Source: Azorinus chamasolen (taxonomy: Eukaryota > Mollusca > Bivalvia > Cardiida > Solecurtidae). Taken from it: 64,000 nucleotides of DNA. Below are positions 57,901-63,304 of the stretch, piece by piece (position 1 is the stretch's first letter; the number at the start of each line of letters is the position of its first letter). Made by a program: the position numbers and the translations under genes. A model generated the notes under the pieces. It searched no databases. It had not been told where the DNA came from and saw only the letters and a program-made list of their open reading frames with translations. The stretch covers positions 77,796,701-77,860,700 of the forward strand of contig OY755241.1 in the NCBI GenBank assembly GCA_963576725.1, read 5' to 3'.

Positions 57901-58865
57901 CGCCCACTCACGTTACTAAGAGGGAACCTGATTGGGACGGGAACGAGTTTCGCTCAAGTTTTTGCCATAAAGGGAAATTATATCAGACATTCTCCCGGAT
58001 ATTCACTGAAAGTAGTTTAGACAGTGGTTCATGGAAAATATAATGGCTGTTTATTCAAAAAAAAAATTAATAAACGAATATTTATGTAAGAAATAACGAC
58101 ATCATGAATATAAATTAGATTAAAGTTGTAATATATTCTGGTCGTTCGAAATCATGAATTTCAACAATTTAGTTATGAAAAATGAATACAGTTTAAGCTA
58201 GTGGTATGGGCGTGAGTAGTGCTGCGCCTTTATCAACTGCTCATGGACAAATTCAACCGAATCTGTAATATTTCTTTTCTTTTCGCATTACTGCTTTTGT
58301 GTTCGAATGATCTCCTTCTTCTATAGTCTTTGTACGTTAAAATAGCAGGTGTTAAGTGCTTGCCACCCCATACTTTATTCCGTGTGCTGCTAGATTTTCT
58401 GGTCGTTCGAAATCATTGAATTAAATGAATATCTAACTGGGAAATGGTTATACTTATACAGTGGAACCTGTCTTAAGCGACCAACAGAAATGGTCTAATT
58501 ATGGATCTGTAAGGCAAGTGGTAGCTTAATGCAGGTAAGAAGTAATAAAGAAAGCAACCACATGCTTTTTCAACACACTTATACTAAAAAGGGAATGGTC
58601 GCTTAAGACAGGTTCTACTGTAGAGATCGTTCAAAAAGGTAAAACAAATTGTATGTAGCTTACGTGTTTGTTGTTTTTGAAATCCACACCAAAAGGGTTC
58701 CTGGCCCCTCCACCTAGATGATTATCATGTCCAACCCCACGCCACAGGATATTAGGCTTGCATGGATGGGGTACCATTTCTCCGTTTGGCACCTTCAGTT
58801 GAAAGCGCTCGTACGAATGCACGTACCCAAAGGTCAGTAGAATGGAAGCGATAGTTGTGGCTGAC
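33712..58865 (-). CDS. Temptin-like / copper type II ascorbate-dependent monooxygenase fusion gene (ten exons, 5' end missing)
   Basis: Join, minus strand: 58865-58664, 57483-57351, 55670-55572, 54492-54313, 49118-48952, 46901-46658, 44102-44009, 41511-41348, 36982-36895, 33976-33712. All introns are GT-AG and every phase matches; the sum is 1,636 nt, about 544 residues plus whatever the missing first exon adds. Order: hydrophobic leader, temptin-like domain (about residues 18-112), Cys-rich linker (112-145), DBH/MOXD1-type N and C copper domains (about 145-430), Cys-rich tail without a membrane segment. Family knowledge: these enzymes hydroxylate a C-H bond using two coppers, ascorbate and O2 in the secretory pathway. 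Ligands seen: HH (54335-54340), H (46896-46898), HxH (46665-46673), M (41397-41399). Four N-glycosylation sequons (NFT, NVT, NYT, NLT) fit a secreted protein. The DOMON domain of classical DBH is absent. The substrate cannot be told. Confidence 0.88.
34186..34425. mobile_element. MITE-A copy in intron 9 of the monooxygenase gene
   Basis: Core GCAAACAGAGTAGACTCAGATCAGACG..CTCCTATAGAAGCCGTCTGATCAGGGTCTG and right end GAACAGGGAAAGGGTTA. Confidence 0.8.
34738..35456. repeat. (CA)n then TGACCTTGAC-family tandem with hairpin end
   Basis: CA-rich at 34738-34775. Then units sharing GAGATACA.ATGCATGCCAAATAT.AAGTCTCTA.CTCTA and TTTGACCTATATA run to ACAGACAGACATGCC...CGATCGTGGGGGATGAACGGGCCATAAAAA (hairpin-type end). 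Confidence 0.75.
35457..35668. mobile_element. MITE-A copy
   Basis: CATTTGCAAACAGAGTAGACCTAGATCACG core with the opposing arm rearranged; right end GAACAGGGAAATTGTTAA. Confidence 0.65.
35690..36165. repeat. 32-bp minisatellite with inner dyad
   Basis: About 14 copies of GATGTCAGACAATTCGCTGTCTAACAAGATGA-like units. Each carries the dyad AGACA..TGTCT. Lies in intron 9 of the monooxygenase gene. Confidence 0.9.
36285..36640. repeat. Degenerate tandem repeat of about 115 bp, three copies
   Basis: CACTGACAAATATTG.TTAGCATG...AGGGTAATATCT..TACCTGTGACCACTTAGAA recurs three times. Confidence 0.65.
36657..36865. mobile_element. Degenerate MITE-B copy
   Basis: TACAGTAAAACCTGTCCTAAGCGGCC / GACAAATTCTACTGTA ends, with the arms diverged around ATGTGGGAGCTTTCTGCATAACTTTTG. 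It ends about 30 bp before exon I's donor. Confidence 0.7.
36895..36982 (-). CDS. Exon I: post-catalytic Cys-rich segment
   Basis: Acceptor CTATTTCAG|TC, donor CAAAG|GTAAGAA; phase 1 to phase 2. It encodes VCAKALDVDTCMFSNGYAYG followed by CNLTVRANQ. It lies after the monooxygenase core, where DBH relatives are variable. Good splice sites and a phase that fits both neighbours are the main support. Confidence 0.78.
37660..39620. mobile_element. 2-kb inverted-repeat element with about 350-bp internal tandem repeats
   Basis: The left arm CAGGGAGCCATTTGGGTCTACCGTGCACCCC ... GTCCTGAATCAGAATCGCGAACGTACTCAAACTTAAAT (about 37680-37792) is inverted at 39510-39620. ACT flanks both ends as a possible 3-bp target duplication. 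Inside, four to five units of about 350 bp share GTTGCCATGGAAACGGTGAAAGTGG, TTAAACTGCATTTGAAGTTATTTTCTGATATT and AATATTCATGAGTATGCAAATAAGGTAATTT. Poly-G at 39466-39478. No transposase ORF was found. Confidence 0.82.
40150..40335. repeat. CCGTTCCAAGGCGGTA-family copy, reverse
   Basis: Shares GACACCGCACCAAACACCACCAAACAAG and TTACCGCCTTGGAACGGTCAG with the inverse of 30585-30800. Confidence 0.6.
40345..40525. mobile_element. Foldback MITE of about 180 bp
   Basis: ACCTAGGTCCATGCTTATAAAACTTTTAGTTGAGTCTGAGTTC is mirrored by GAACTCAGACTCAACTAAAAAGCTTTATAAGCATGGACCCAGGT; the centre is CAGATTTGAGCC-TTT-GGCTCAAATCTG. The right arm has a 33-bp duplication (GAGAACTCA). Confidence 0.88.
41348..41511 (-). 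CDS. Exon H: C domain with CuM methionine
   Basis: Acceptor GCCATCAG|T, donor AAAG|GTAAGTA; phase 2 to phase 1. It encodes YKDGVVLRPGDELLTTCVYK, STSRTTTTFFGERTQDEMC and MSFIEYFPKEN. PGDxLxTxCxY and the DEMC methionine (41397-41399), the sixth copper ligand, are diagnostic. Where DBH, MOXD1 and PHM have Tyr four residues after this Met, this protein has Phe (M-C-M-S-F). Confidence 0.93.
41553..41766. mobile_element. MITE-C, palindromic element
   Basis: Ends AACCTTTAGCCTGCT / AGCAGGCTAAGGGTTAA; core GATGAGACACCGAGTAACTCGGCGTCTCATC within CAAACAGGTTGG...CCAAACTGTTTG. Core relatives are at 44295-44360, 53785-53850, 54606-54690 and 61058-61110. It starts about 42 bp from exon H's acceptor side. 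Confidence 0.82.
42124..42541. repeat. 83-bp minisatellite, five copies, grown from a MITE-C arm
   Basis: TCAATAGTTTGTAAAAGTCTCATGCAATCGAAAGAAGTTAAAATAGCAGCACATCCACATTTAAGTAGACAGTTTACAGCGGG repeats at about 42126, 42209, 42293, 42377 and 42460. The left flank GCTGTTTGAAATTCGG is a MITE-C arm. Confidence 0.9.
42895..42995. mobile_element. Short palindromic MITE core
   Basis: CAGACGCCGCATTATGCGGCGTCTG is a perfect dyad in a GCAAACCGTGTA..TACACTATTTGC frame. Confidence 0.75.
43830..43985. mobile_element. MITE-B copy, left end eroded
   Basis: TTAATGCAGGGTGAAAGTCATACAGAAAGCTCCTG / CAGGAGCTTTCTGTATGACTTTCACCCTGCATTAA is a perfect long palindrome; right end GGGGTTTACTGTA. It ends about 24 bp before exon G's donor. 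Confidence 0.88.
44009..44102 (-). CDS. Exon G: copper monooxygenase C domain segment
   Basis: Acceptor TTTACAG|GTAAAG, donor CATGT|GTACGG; phase 1 to phase 2. It encodes KAQFTTLQRNKETVDLAMDE, then TFSYDSPVTH. Joined to exon H it gives a stretch of the same length as the matching part of MOXD1 as I know it, which supports this unusual donor (GTACGG, weak after +2). Other GT choices in the area break the frame. Confidence 0.8.
44469..45610. repeat. 17-bp minisatellite, about 65 copies
   Basis: Units CTATATGTAACCTTTAG and CTATATGTAACCTTTTA alternate irregularly over 1.1 kb with single-base variants (GTGACC, ACATT). In intron 6. Confidence 0.95.
45765..45855. repeat. 21-bp minisatellite, about four copies
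   Basis: GGAAACAGTCCTCGTAAAACC repeated, one copy interrupted by a GGAAACAGTC duplication. Confidence 0.85.
45945..46085. mobile_element. Degenerate MITE-A copy
   Basis: CCCTATCCCTCATATAAACGCC, then CAAACAGAACAGACCCTGATCAAACAGCTCC with a mismatched opposing arm (GGTCTGATTAGGGTCTGATC). Confidence 0.6.
46658..46901 (-). CDS. Exon F: third CuH histidine, domain junction and HxH CuM ligands
   Basis: Acceptor GTGTCCAG|TTTCAT, donor TTGG|GTAAGT; phase 0 to phase 1, 244 nt. It opens FHWNNPGEIKNYTDSSGMTF, equivalent to the VHYxNPxxxxxxxDSSG block of DBH; this His (46896-46898) is the third CuH ligand. It continues LRPNHAGMMMIGQAALQIPP and GGCSRQC and ends SNHMHYLG, where H-M-H (46665-46673) matches the HTH CuM pair. 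This is the longest internal exon and the clearest family match. Confidence 0.95.
47139..48456. mobile_element. 1.3-kb GC-rich inverted-repeat (foldback) element
   Basis: Ends TTAAAGGCCTGGTCACATCCCGCC / GGCGGGTTGTGACCAGGCCTTAA. Both halves stay complementary for several hundred bases: AACGTAGCAGCC, TTGCGCAACCGTGC, GGGCGAGGC, GTGAGTTGAAAGTGCTTAC and GTGAGCACAGACCACGTACTTATCACGTG all have partners on the other side. It is rich in CACGT/ACGTAC. A poly-C/G run sits at 47309-47326. The left arm has an internal duplication (47365-47445). Open frames over it are by-products of its composition. Confidence 0.88.
48470..48660. repeat. Minisatellite of about 35 bp, five to six copies
   Basis: ACAATTACACACTAAAATGACATAGACAACAAC-type units, immediately right of the GC-rich palindrome; the related phrase ACATAGACAACGACGCGATTACACACTACAATTACATAGACAAG lies immediately left of it (47089-47131), so the element was probably inserted into this array. 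Confidence 0.85.
48952..49118 (-). CDS. Exon E: copper monooxygenase N domain, Cys-rich middle
   Basis: Acceptor CTTTTAAG|GC, donor CTACAG|GTGAGT; phase 1 to phase 0. It encodes GEVNVTFNEIYKCGMAMEKC, TDIVGIWTVGSPGSC and GTGYLISRTRGYHSGILQ. The C-x(6)-C followed by a W-centred block parallels the CRPVLAAWALG region of DBH (family knowledge). NVT is an N-glycosylation sequon. Confidence 0.92.
49120..50150. other. Intron 4 sequence without recognised element
   Basis: Unique-looking DNA; the two overlapping open frames at 49489-49727 show no domain. Confidence 0.35.
50150..50400. mobile_element. MITE-A-like copy with expanded 27-bp centre
   Basis: CCAACAGAGTAGACCC..AAGATGGCTCCTATAGGATCATCTG then CAGGGTTTGCCTATAGGATCATCTGAT repeated about five times (50215-50350) before TTGTTTGC. 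The repeat consists of the right half of the palindrome centre. Confidence 0.88.
50643..50760. repeat. 36-bp tandem repeat, three perfect copies
   Basis: TTTAAATGTGATAGCATTCTTGCTTATGGAAGCATG repeats without change; 36 is a multiple of three so the frame stays open, but no gene is implied. Confidence 0.93.
50985..51235. repeat. Minisatellite of about 32 bp, about eight copies
   Basis: GTTTTGTATATGGTTATAGAGAAGTGACTTAA units, more diverged to the right. Confidence 0.88.
51400..51620. repeat. 25-bp minisatellite, about nine copies
   Basis: GCCACTCTCAGGTGAGCGATATATG repeated, with AGATGAGC and GGTTAGC variants. Confidence 0.9.
51740..53760. repeat. 21-bp minisatellite with 42-bp higher order, about 2 kb
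   Basis: 51740-52060 alternates GGTTACTATTGATGCCACNAT and GGTTGCTATTGGTGTCAGGTT; 52225-53760 is a more diverged run of GGTTGCTATTGGTGTCAGGGT. The unit is divisible by three, so long open frames occur on both strands. A unique stretch at 52060-52220 interrupts it. In intron 4. Confidence 0.95.
53785..54135. mobile_element. MITE-C copy expanded into a 28-bp minisatellite
   Basis: GGATCCAAATGAGACAGTGAGTAATTCGGCATCTTATCAGGGTTG is the MITE-C core. Its right arm TGTTTGACACCCGGTCAATGATTGTATT repeats about eight times (53829-54052), then CATTTATAGCAGGCTAAT gives the element end. Confidence 0.88.
54160..54262. mobile_element. Half MITE-B
   Basis: AGTGTCAACCTGCATTAAGCTACAACCTG..GGGTGGTCGTTTAAGAGAGTTTTTACGGTA is a right arm only; it ends about 50 bp before exon D's donor. 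Confidence 0.55.
54313..54492 (-). CDS. Exon D: start of copper monooxygenase N domain, with His-His copper ligands
   Basis: Acceptor AATTCTAG|GG, donor GAGG|GTATGTG; phase 1 to phase 1. It encodes VRLPETPVPAVETTYLCMNF, then YHLVANTPYIDNKDIMHHMV and VFGCEG. The MHHMVVFGC block matches the DBH/PHM N-domain motif whose paired histidines bind the CuH copper (codons 54335-54340). The Cys of YLCMNF is a usual disulfide partner in the family. Confidence 0.93.
54606..54885. repeat. MITE-C core plus tandem of about 28 bp
   Basis: CAGACTGGATCCAGATGAAACACAGAGTGACTCGGCGTCTCATCAG, then GACAAATTACACGATCAGGGCTGAACT-type units, about four copies, at 54775-54880. Confidence 0.8.
54995..55031. repeat. Short perfect inverted repeat
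   Basis: TGAAACCATTGTGATAAA / TTTATCACAATGGTTTCA (overlapping ATT centre). Confidence 0.85.
55095..55400. repeat. Degenerate MITE-A end and tandem of about 41 bp
   Basis: GAAGCCGTCTGGTCTGGGTCTATTCTGTTTTGC is a half core (55120-55151). 55215-55400 holds four to five units of TGTTTAACAAAACAGCCAAAGTGGAATTGCC. Confidence 0.7.
55572..55670 (-). CDS. Exon C: Cys-rich linker
   Basis: Acceptor ACTTCAG|GG, donor GAAG|GTACGT; a 99-nt exon, phase 1 to phase 1. It encodes ICDPFDNPLCNGKPDFVDC followed by KHKEFECDALSEEG. Four cysteines in about 33 residues suggest a disulfide-bonded spacer between the two domains. No independent family was recognised; its place is fixed by phase and by order between exons B and D. 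Confidence 0.8.
56020..56285. repeat. Inverted relative of the 2400-2895 family, with (TTA)n end
   Basis: TTATTATTATACCACATTTATATAGCGC, GGATGTGTGCGTTCAAAAGCGC and GAAATCACTAGCCGGAAGGAAC..CATGATTATCTATCCAGACAATGAAA match 2895-2640 in reverse. Confidence 0.82.
56285..56740. repeat. Two adjoining tandem repeats (about 70 bp x3, about 76 bp x3)
   Basis: First: CTTGATACAGATAAGTTGACTGAAAGTCATGCTCATCAATATCACA. Second: GCTGAAAGCCATTCCTATCCTGAAC..TTGCCGCTGTACATGACTATTGGGTCA..TGTTAGCTTAATAGGTTG. Confidence 0.85.
56741..57340. other. Intron 2 sequence without recognised element
   Basis: AT-rich; an open stretch at 56955-57257 has no domain and no splice support. Confidence 0.35.
57351..57483 (-). CDS. 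Exon B: second half of temptin-like domain with EF-hand-like loop
   Basis: Acceptor CTTTTAG|GAATGG, donor CCAG|GTGAGT; enters in phase 0, leaves in phase 1. It encodes EWTLSLCQKDSDRDGKTNGE and then ELGDPDCTW, which matches the end of the temptin family. D-x-D-x-D-G-x-x-N-x-x-E (DSDRDGKTNGEE) has the spacing of a 12-residue EF-hand calcium loop. The last residues, SHPG, begin the linker to the monooxygenase. Confidence 0.88.
57720..57915. repeat. (TCAC)/(TCAT) simple repeat
   Basis: Interspersed CACT and CATT tetranucleotides over about 190 bp in intron 1. Confidence 0.93.
58137..58430. repeat. Diverged copy of the 282-bp family
   Basis: It shares TTCTGGTCGTTCGAAATCATGAATTTCA, AGTTATGAAAAATGAATAC..TTTAAGC and GGGCGTGAGTAGTG blocks with 27907-28640, with many substitutions. 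Confidence 0.65.
58457..58622. mobile_element. MITE-B copy
   Basis: TACAGTGGAACCTGTCTTAAGCGACC / GGTCGCTTAAGACAGGTTCTACTGTA; the centre is shortened (GTAATAAAGAAAGC). It ends 42 bp before exon A's donor. Confidence 0.85.
58664..58865 (-). CDS. Exon A: signal peptide and first half of temptin-like domain
   Basis: The acceptor TTTTAG is followed by G and then 67 codons; the donor is CAC|GTAAGC. The product starts SATTIASILLTFGYVHS, a hydrophobic stretch that reads as a signal-peptide core. The temptin signature follows: VPNGEMVPHP, WRGVGH, GGGARNPFG. The single leading base means the upstream exon ends in phase 2, so a start codon split AT|G is possible but unproved. A GTG-initiated reading-through extension exists at 58891, but there is no in-frame ATG before a stop. 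Confidence 0.85.
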
Positions 58866-59535
58866 CTAAAACATTTTATTGAAGTTACCACGTAATCGAC
58901 GTCTCACCGGGGTCAAAGTTTTCTTTTAATACAGTTGAACTTCGATATCTCGAACTTCAAGGGAACATACACATTATTTCGAGATAACACAGGTTCGAGT
59001 CATCCGATTTCAAATCTGACAACAATCTCATGTTCACAGCTTTATGCAGTTCTAGTAACGCCAAGTAACTCGGTGTCTCAGTAGAAACTAGTCTGTTGGT
59101 GCTACATATATGTTTTTGAAACAAAAAGGTCAATTAAAACAAATTATGAACATACCACAAATTTAGCAAAAACAATATTTGACAGTGAACGATTTAATTA
59201 GCGAGATGTGATTGGCTTACTATTATAGTCAATGACATCACTATTATCGCAATGCTCATAGCTATAATTATACTGTCACCATTTGGTTGGCACCAGACTG
59301 ATGACTTTACACTGCATTGGCATGATAGCAAACAGTGTAGACCCTGATTAAAATGCTCCTCGCGGAATAGTATGATTTGGGTCTGCACTATTTGCGGAAG
59401 TTTGTAAGTTTGAATACTTATGATGATTAGTGTTCACTATTCCCCATAATGGAAATCCTGATTATTATGGCAGTGAATATATGCACCAGTGCGTACTAGC
59501 TTGCGTCCACTCGGTAAATAAGTTTTCCACTAGTA
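58866..59535. other. Upstream of exon A: half MITE cores only
   Basis: A short MITE core is at 59328-59395 (GCAAACAGTGTAGACCCTGAT / ATTTGGGTCTGCACTATTTGC). The missing first exon of the monooxygenase gene was not found here or further right. Confidence 0.4.
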
Positions 59536-59538
59536 CTC

Positions 59539-59777
59539 TTTAATCCATTCCCTCATATAAACGTGTTTTCACGCATCTGCAAACACAGTAGACCCAGATC
59601 AGACGTCTCCTAGAGGAGCCGTCTGATCAGGGTCTGCTCTGTTTGCTAATGGAAATTGATAGAACTGTTTCTTTACTTTCCAAAATGGCTACAATGCTCC
59701 ACCTTCCATATTTTATTATAACAATTTTGTCCATGAATATTCACTTGGAATAAACGTAGAACAGGGAAAGGGTTAAA
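59539..59777. mobile_element. MITE-A copy
   Basis: CATTCCCTCATATAAACGTG left; core CAGACGTCTCCTAGAGGAGCCGTCTGATCAGGGTCTGCTCTGTTTGC; right end GAACAGGGAAAGGGTTAA. Confidence 0.88.
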
Positions 59778-59789
59778 AGAAAAACAAAT

Positions 59790-60340
59790 TTATAAAATAA
59801 TTGTTCAAACTAATATGTGTCATTACAAAAAAGTACATGAATAGTGGAGGAAACAGTCCGAAACACGAGGTACAAACCACACGGTACCCTGAATAGCAGC
59901 ATGACGAAAAGAACGACAAACGTACAATGTGCATACCTATCAAAAGACAAAGAGACGCACACAGACATAACAAGCAGAAAATATAAATAGAGGGGATGTG
60001 AAAGTACCGCCTTGGAACGGTCAGTGACAAGAGACACTGGGGGTTCAACCTGTTTAAGGACTCCCAACCTCATACTTATTCCATCCCCACTCTAAAAGGA
60101 CAAACAGGGTAAATAAACGTATCACCTCTCCGACTAATCTACAACAATGGCCAATACAATGGAGAATAGCATGTAAAATGAGAACACATGCATGTATAAG
60201 TGAAACAAACTAGATCCAGCTATCGCTAGTGTACTTAATGAATGAGCTGCAAACAGGGTAACTGTAGAAAGGTAAAAAAGGTTACGACAAAAACGAGTAG
60301 AAGGATCCGACGTCCTTCTTCCGGTCCCGAACCTTGCAGG
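59790..60340. repeat. CCGTTCCAAGGCGGTA-family copy, reverse, longest in window
   Basis: GTACCGCCTTGGAACGGTCAGTGACAAGAGACACTGGGGGTTCAACC at 60004-60050, flanked left by AAGTACATGAATAGTGGAGGAAACAG and CATGACGAAAAGAACGAC. The minus-strand open frames are short and unsupported. Confidence 0.6.
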
Positions 60341-60344
60341 CGTC

Positions 60345-61050
60345 TTCATTGAGTATAAAGGATTTCTTGTCTGCGTACATGAAAGGAGGGCAGCGTGATT
60401 GCCAACTGTAAAATGGTTGACAACCAGACATTCAGTATAGTGTAGTACTATAGGATCACGTACCTTATTAATGAATTTTTAATATATATGACCAAAAAAA
60501 TGAGAAAATTGTTATGTCCAAATAAAGTTTGTAAATCACATCACCATAACATTCCGGATGTGGAATACCGTGTCACAGGAGCGCCTTAAGATTGCCCCTA
60601 TACTTGCCCAATGGGTGAGAGATTTAGATGGTAAAATTTAGAGAATGTTTTTCTTAGTTTATAATACCTACATGTATATCCTTGCTTAAACTTAATTACA
60701 GCGAAAACATTCCTATTTTTATCAAAATAAAAGAAAGAACCAAACATGTCACTAACCACATGCTAAACTACTACTTTTTACAAGTTTATTACAGCGAAAA
60801 GATACACTACTACTTTTTACAAGTTTATTACAGCGAAAACATTGTTTCAAGACCAATTTAAATTGAGTCATCAATGAAAACCGAAATTTAACAAATAAAT
60901 AAAACCAAATCTGTCACTAACCACATGTCTGTATCTCAAACGGTCCACAGCAGTGTATGCACTGATATTGTGTCATGCAAATATGGTGTTTATATGATGT
61001 CCACAGCTCCTGTCTGCTTTAACTCTATCTATAGTATGGTTCTCCTTTTG
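60345..61050. other. Unannotated interval with one 34-bp duplication
   Basis: CTACTACTTTTTACAAGTTTATTACAGCGAAAA occurs twice (about 60769 and 60807). Nothing else recognised. Confidence 0.4.
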
Positions 61051-61439
61051 ATAACTATTGCCAGCAGTTTGGATCCAGATGAGACAACTTGGTGTCTACT
61101 GTCCACACTTGGGTAGCCTCATTCAGGTTTAAGAAGAGATATAAGATATATGACATGCAATTAATACAGCAGACAAGAATTTTGCAGACGACAGTTGGAA
61201 CACGTTAAGGGACTTGATTGACTTCCCGTTACAATAGGCTGAACAGGTCTATCGCCAGCCTGTGCACTCCTTACAGACGGTATTAACCACTATACCGGGA
61301 ATATAATGAATGTAAGAAATTATGACGTCATGAAACATAATTATATAACTCTTTATAAAGCATGTCAATTCACAATATTAATACATGTCATGAAAAATCT
61401 AAAGAATAAGGTCTATATCATTTCATAATAAAAAAGAGA

Positions 61440-61935
61440 TGACCGTTACGTGTATCAGACAGCTACTACAGAACTGACCCTGACCAGGCGGCTACTACAG
61501 AAATGACACTGACCAGATGAGTAATACAGAACAGAAATTGACCAGATGGCTACTACAGAGCTGACCCTGGCAAGACGGCTACTAGAGAACTGACCCTGAC
61601 CAGGCGGCCACTACAGAACTGACCCTGACCAGATGGCTAATACAGAACTGACCTTGACTAGATGGCTACTACAGAGCTGACCCTGGCAAGATGGCTACTA
61701 CAGAGCTGACCATGGCCAAGTGGCTACTACAGAGCTGACCCTGACCAAGTGGCTCCTACAGAGCTGACTCTGACCAGATAGCGACTACAGAGCTGACATT
61801 GACCATAGGGCTACTACAGAGCTGGCCCTGGCCAGGTGGCTACTACACAGCTGACCCTGACCAGGTATCTACTACAGAGCTTACCCTTATCAGACGGCTA
61901 CTACAGATGATCTGGGTCTACTGTGTTTTGCAAAG
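61440..61935. repeat. 29-30-bp minisatellite, about 16 copies, MITE-A-core derived
   Basis: GGCTACTACAGAGCTGACCCTGACCAGAT units. The last unit runs into CAGACGGCTACTACAGATGATCTGGGTCTACTGTGTTTTGC, the right half of a MITE-A core, which shows the origin. Confidence 0.9.
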
Positions 61936-62054
61936 GAACATTTATGGAGTAAAAGACTGAAAGAAAATGTTATATTTACACTGCATTAAATCTGTCAAAT
62001 GAAATCATGGAGTCTGTTGTTTTTTGTAAACCCTTTACTCCGTTATCACGCAAA

Positions 62055-62261
62055 TACAGTACAACCTCTCTATAACGGCCACTAAATTACATCAAGTATT
62101 TTGTGTTAAGGCTGGTGGCTGCTTAAAGCAAGGTGGAAGTAAAACAGAACGCTCTAGGAGGAGCGTTCTGTTTTACTATCTTCTTGCTTTAAGCAGCCAC
62201 CTGCCCTAAATACCAACTAATTAACACAGTTTAGTGGCCGTTATGGAGAGGTTTTACTGTA
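62055..62261. mobile_element. MITE-B copy
   Basis: TACAGTACAACCTCTCTATAACGG / GTTATGGAGAGGTTTTACTGTA ends; centre AGAACGCTCTAGGAGGAGCGTTCT. Closest relative is the 8865 copy (shared CTAAATTACATCAAGTATTTTGTGTTAA). A MITE-A half core follows at 62285-62335. Confidence 0.92.
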
Positions 62262-62539
62262 ATGCTGTTGCAGACAATAAGTGACAGATCAGACGACTCA
62301 TGTAGCAGCCATCTGATCAGGAACTACTCTATTTGTAATTTGAACACTATAACTCTGATTCTACAGTTTCTGTTCTGAGTTCATGTGCCCTTGTAATAAT
62401 TCATCTAATCAACTATCGTGTCATTATACTTTAAACGTGGAGTAAAATATTAACCCTGGTTTCGGTTTGACTATGCTTGTCCATTGTTAGTCGTTTAGCA
62501 GCAGTCCTCGACCATGTTTGCGATATATACTTATTACTC

Positions 62540-62665
62540 ACACGAGCGCGCACGAACGCACGCACACACACATACACAAGACACTCATACACTTAAACAG
62601 ACAAACACATACACACATACACTCACACACAAACACCCGTCTACACACACACACACACACACCGA
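62540..62665. repeat. (CA)n-rich simple sequence
   Basis: Imperfect (CA)n; the overlapping His/Thr-rich open frames are artefacts. Confidence 0.93.
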
Positions 62666-62669
62666 CCTA

Positions 62670-63300
62670 CCACAAGTCAGCTGGTGGTCTAGTTTTAACG
62701 AAATAAGAAATCCTTGTTCACTTACTATAACTCGTTTTCATTTCGGAGTCTCTTACTTTGTAACATTCAGCCTGCAATATGTATAACTATGTAAACGATA
62801 GAGACCGAAGCCATTTGTTCGTTTGTTTGTTTTCTGTTGAAAGTACATATACACACCACTATATTTTATCTAACATCTTTATTCCTATGAAGCAAATGCT
62901 CTATTTATGGTTTCAAAAAGTGAATTTTACAGAGACGTCAAAATGCGTCAATATCAGGAAAAGCGTTAAATGTATTCTGCTAATATGTTCGTATATTTTG
63001 CGTAACACATCATCAACTTTCTGGATTATTGTTTTTTTATTATTAATAACATCATTGATGAAAATTATTCCCGACTGATCCCGAACTCGTATGCATTTAC
63101 CGCCATATTTTATGAACCTGCCACTCCATATAATTTGGGTCTTTACATAGTAAAATTAATTAAGTTTAGTGTTTATATGTGTTACATGTATTTAGTTCCA
63201 CGGAGTATTCTATTACTTCCTTATAGAATACTGCCATGTTGTGTTTTACAAGAAGGTTACTACAGCACTGACTCTGACACACACAATTCCATTGTCACCA
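62670..63300. other. Unannotated AT-rich interval
   Basis: An open stretch at 62779-63078 has no domain and no splice support. Confidence 0.35.
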
Positions 63301-63304
63301 GGCT

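Noticed and set aside
58866..58891. GTG-initiated in-frame extension of exon A
   Set aside because: Eukaryotic genes rarely start at GTG, an in-frame stop lies just upstream, and a usable TTTTAG acceptor sits at 58866-58867.
62514..62786. His/Thr-rich open frames
   Set aside because: They translate a (CA)n microsatellite.
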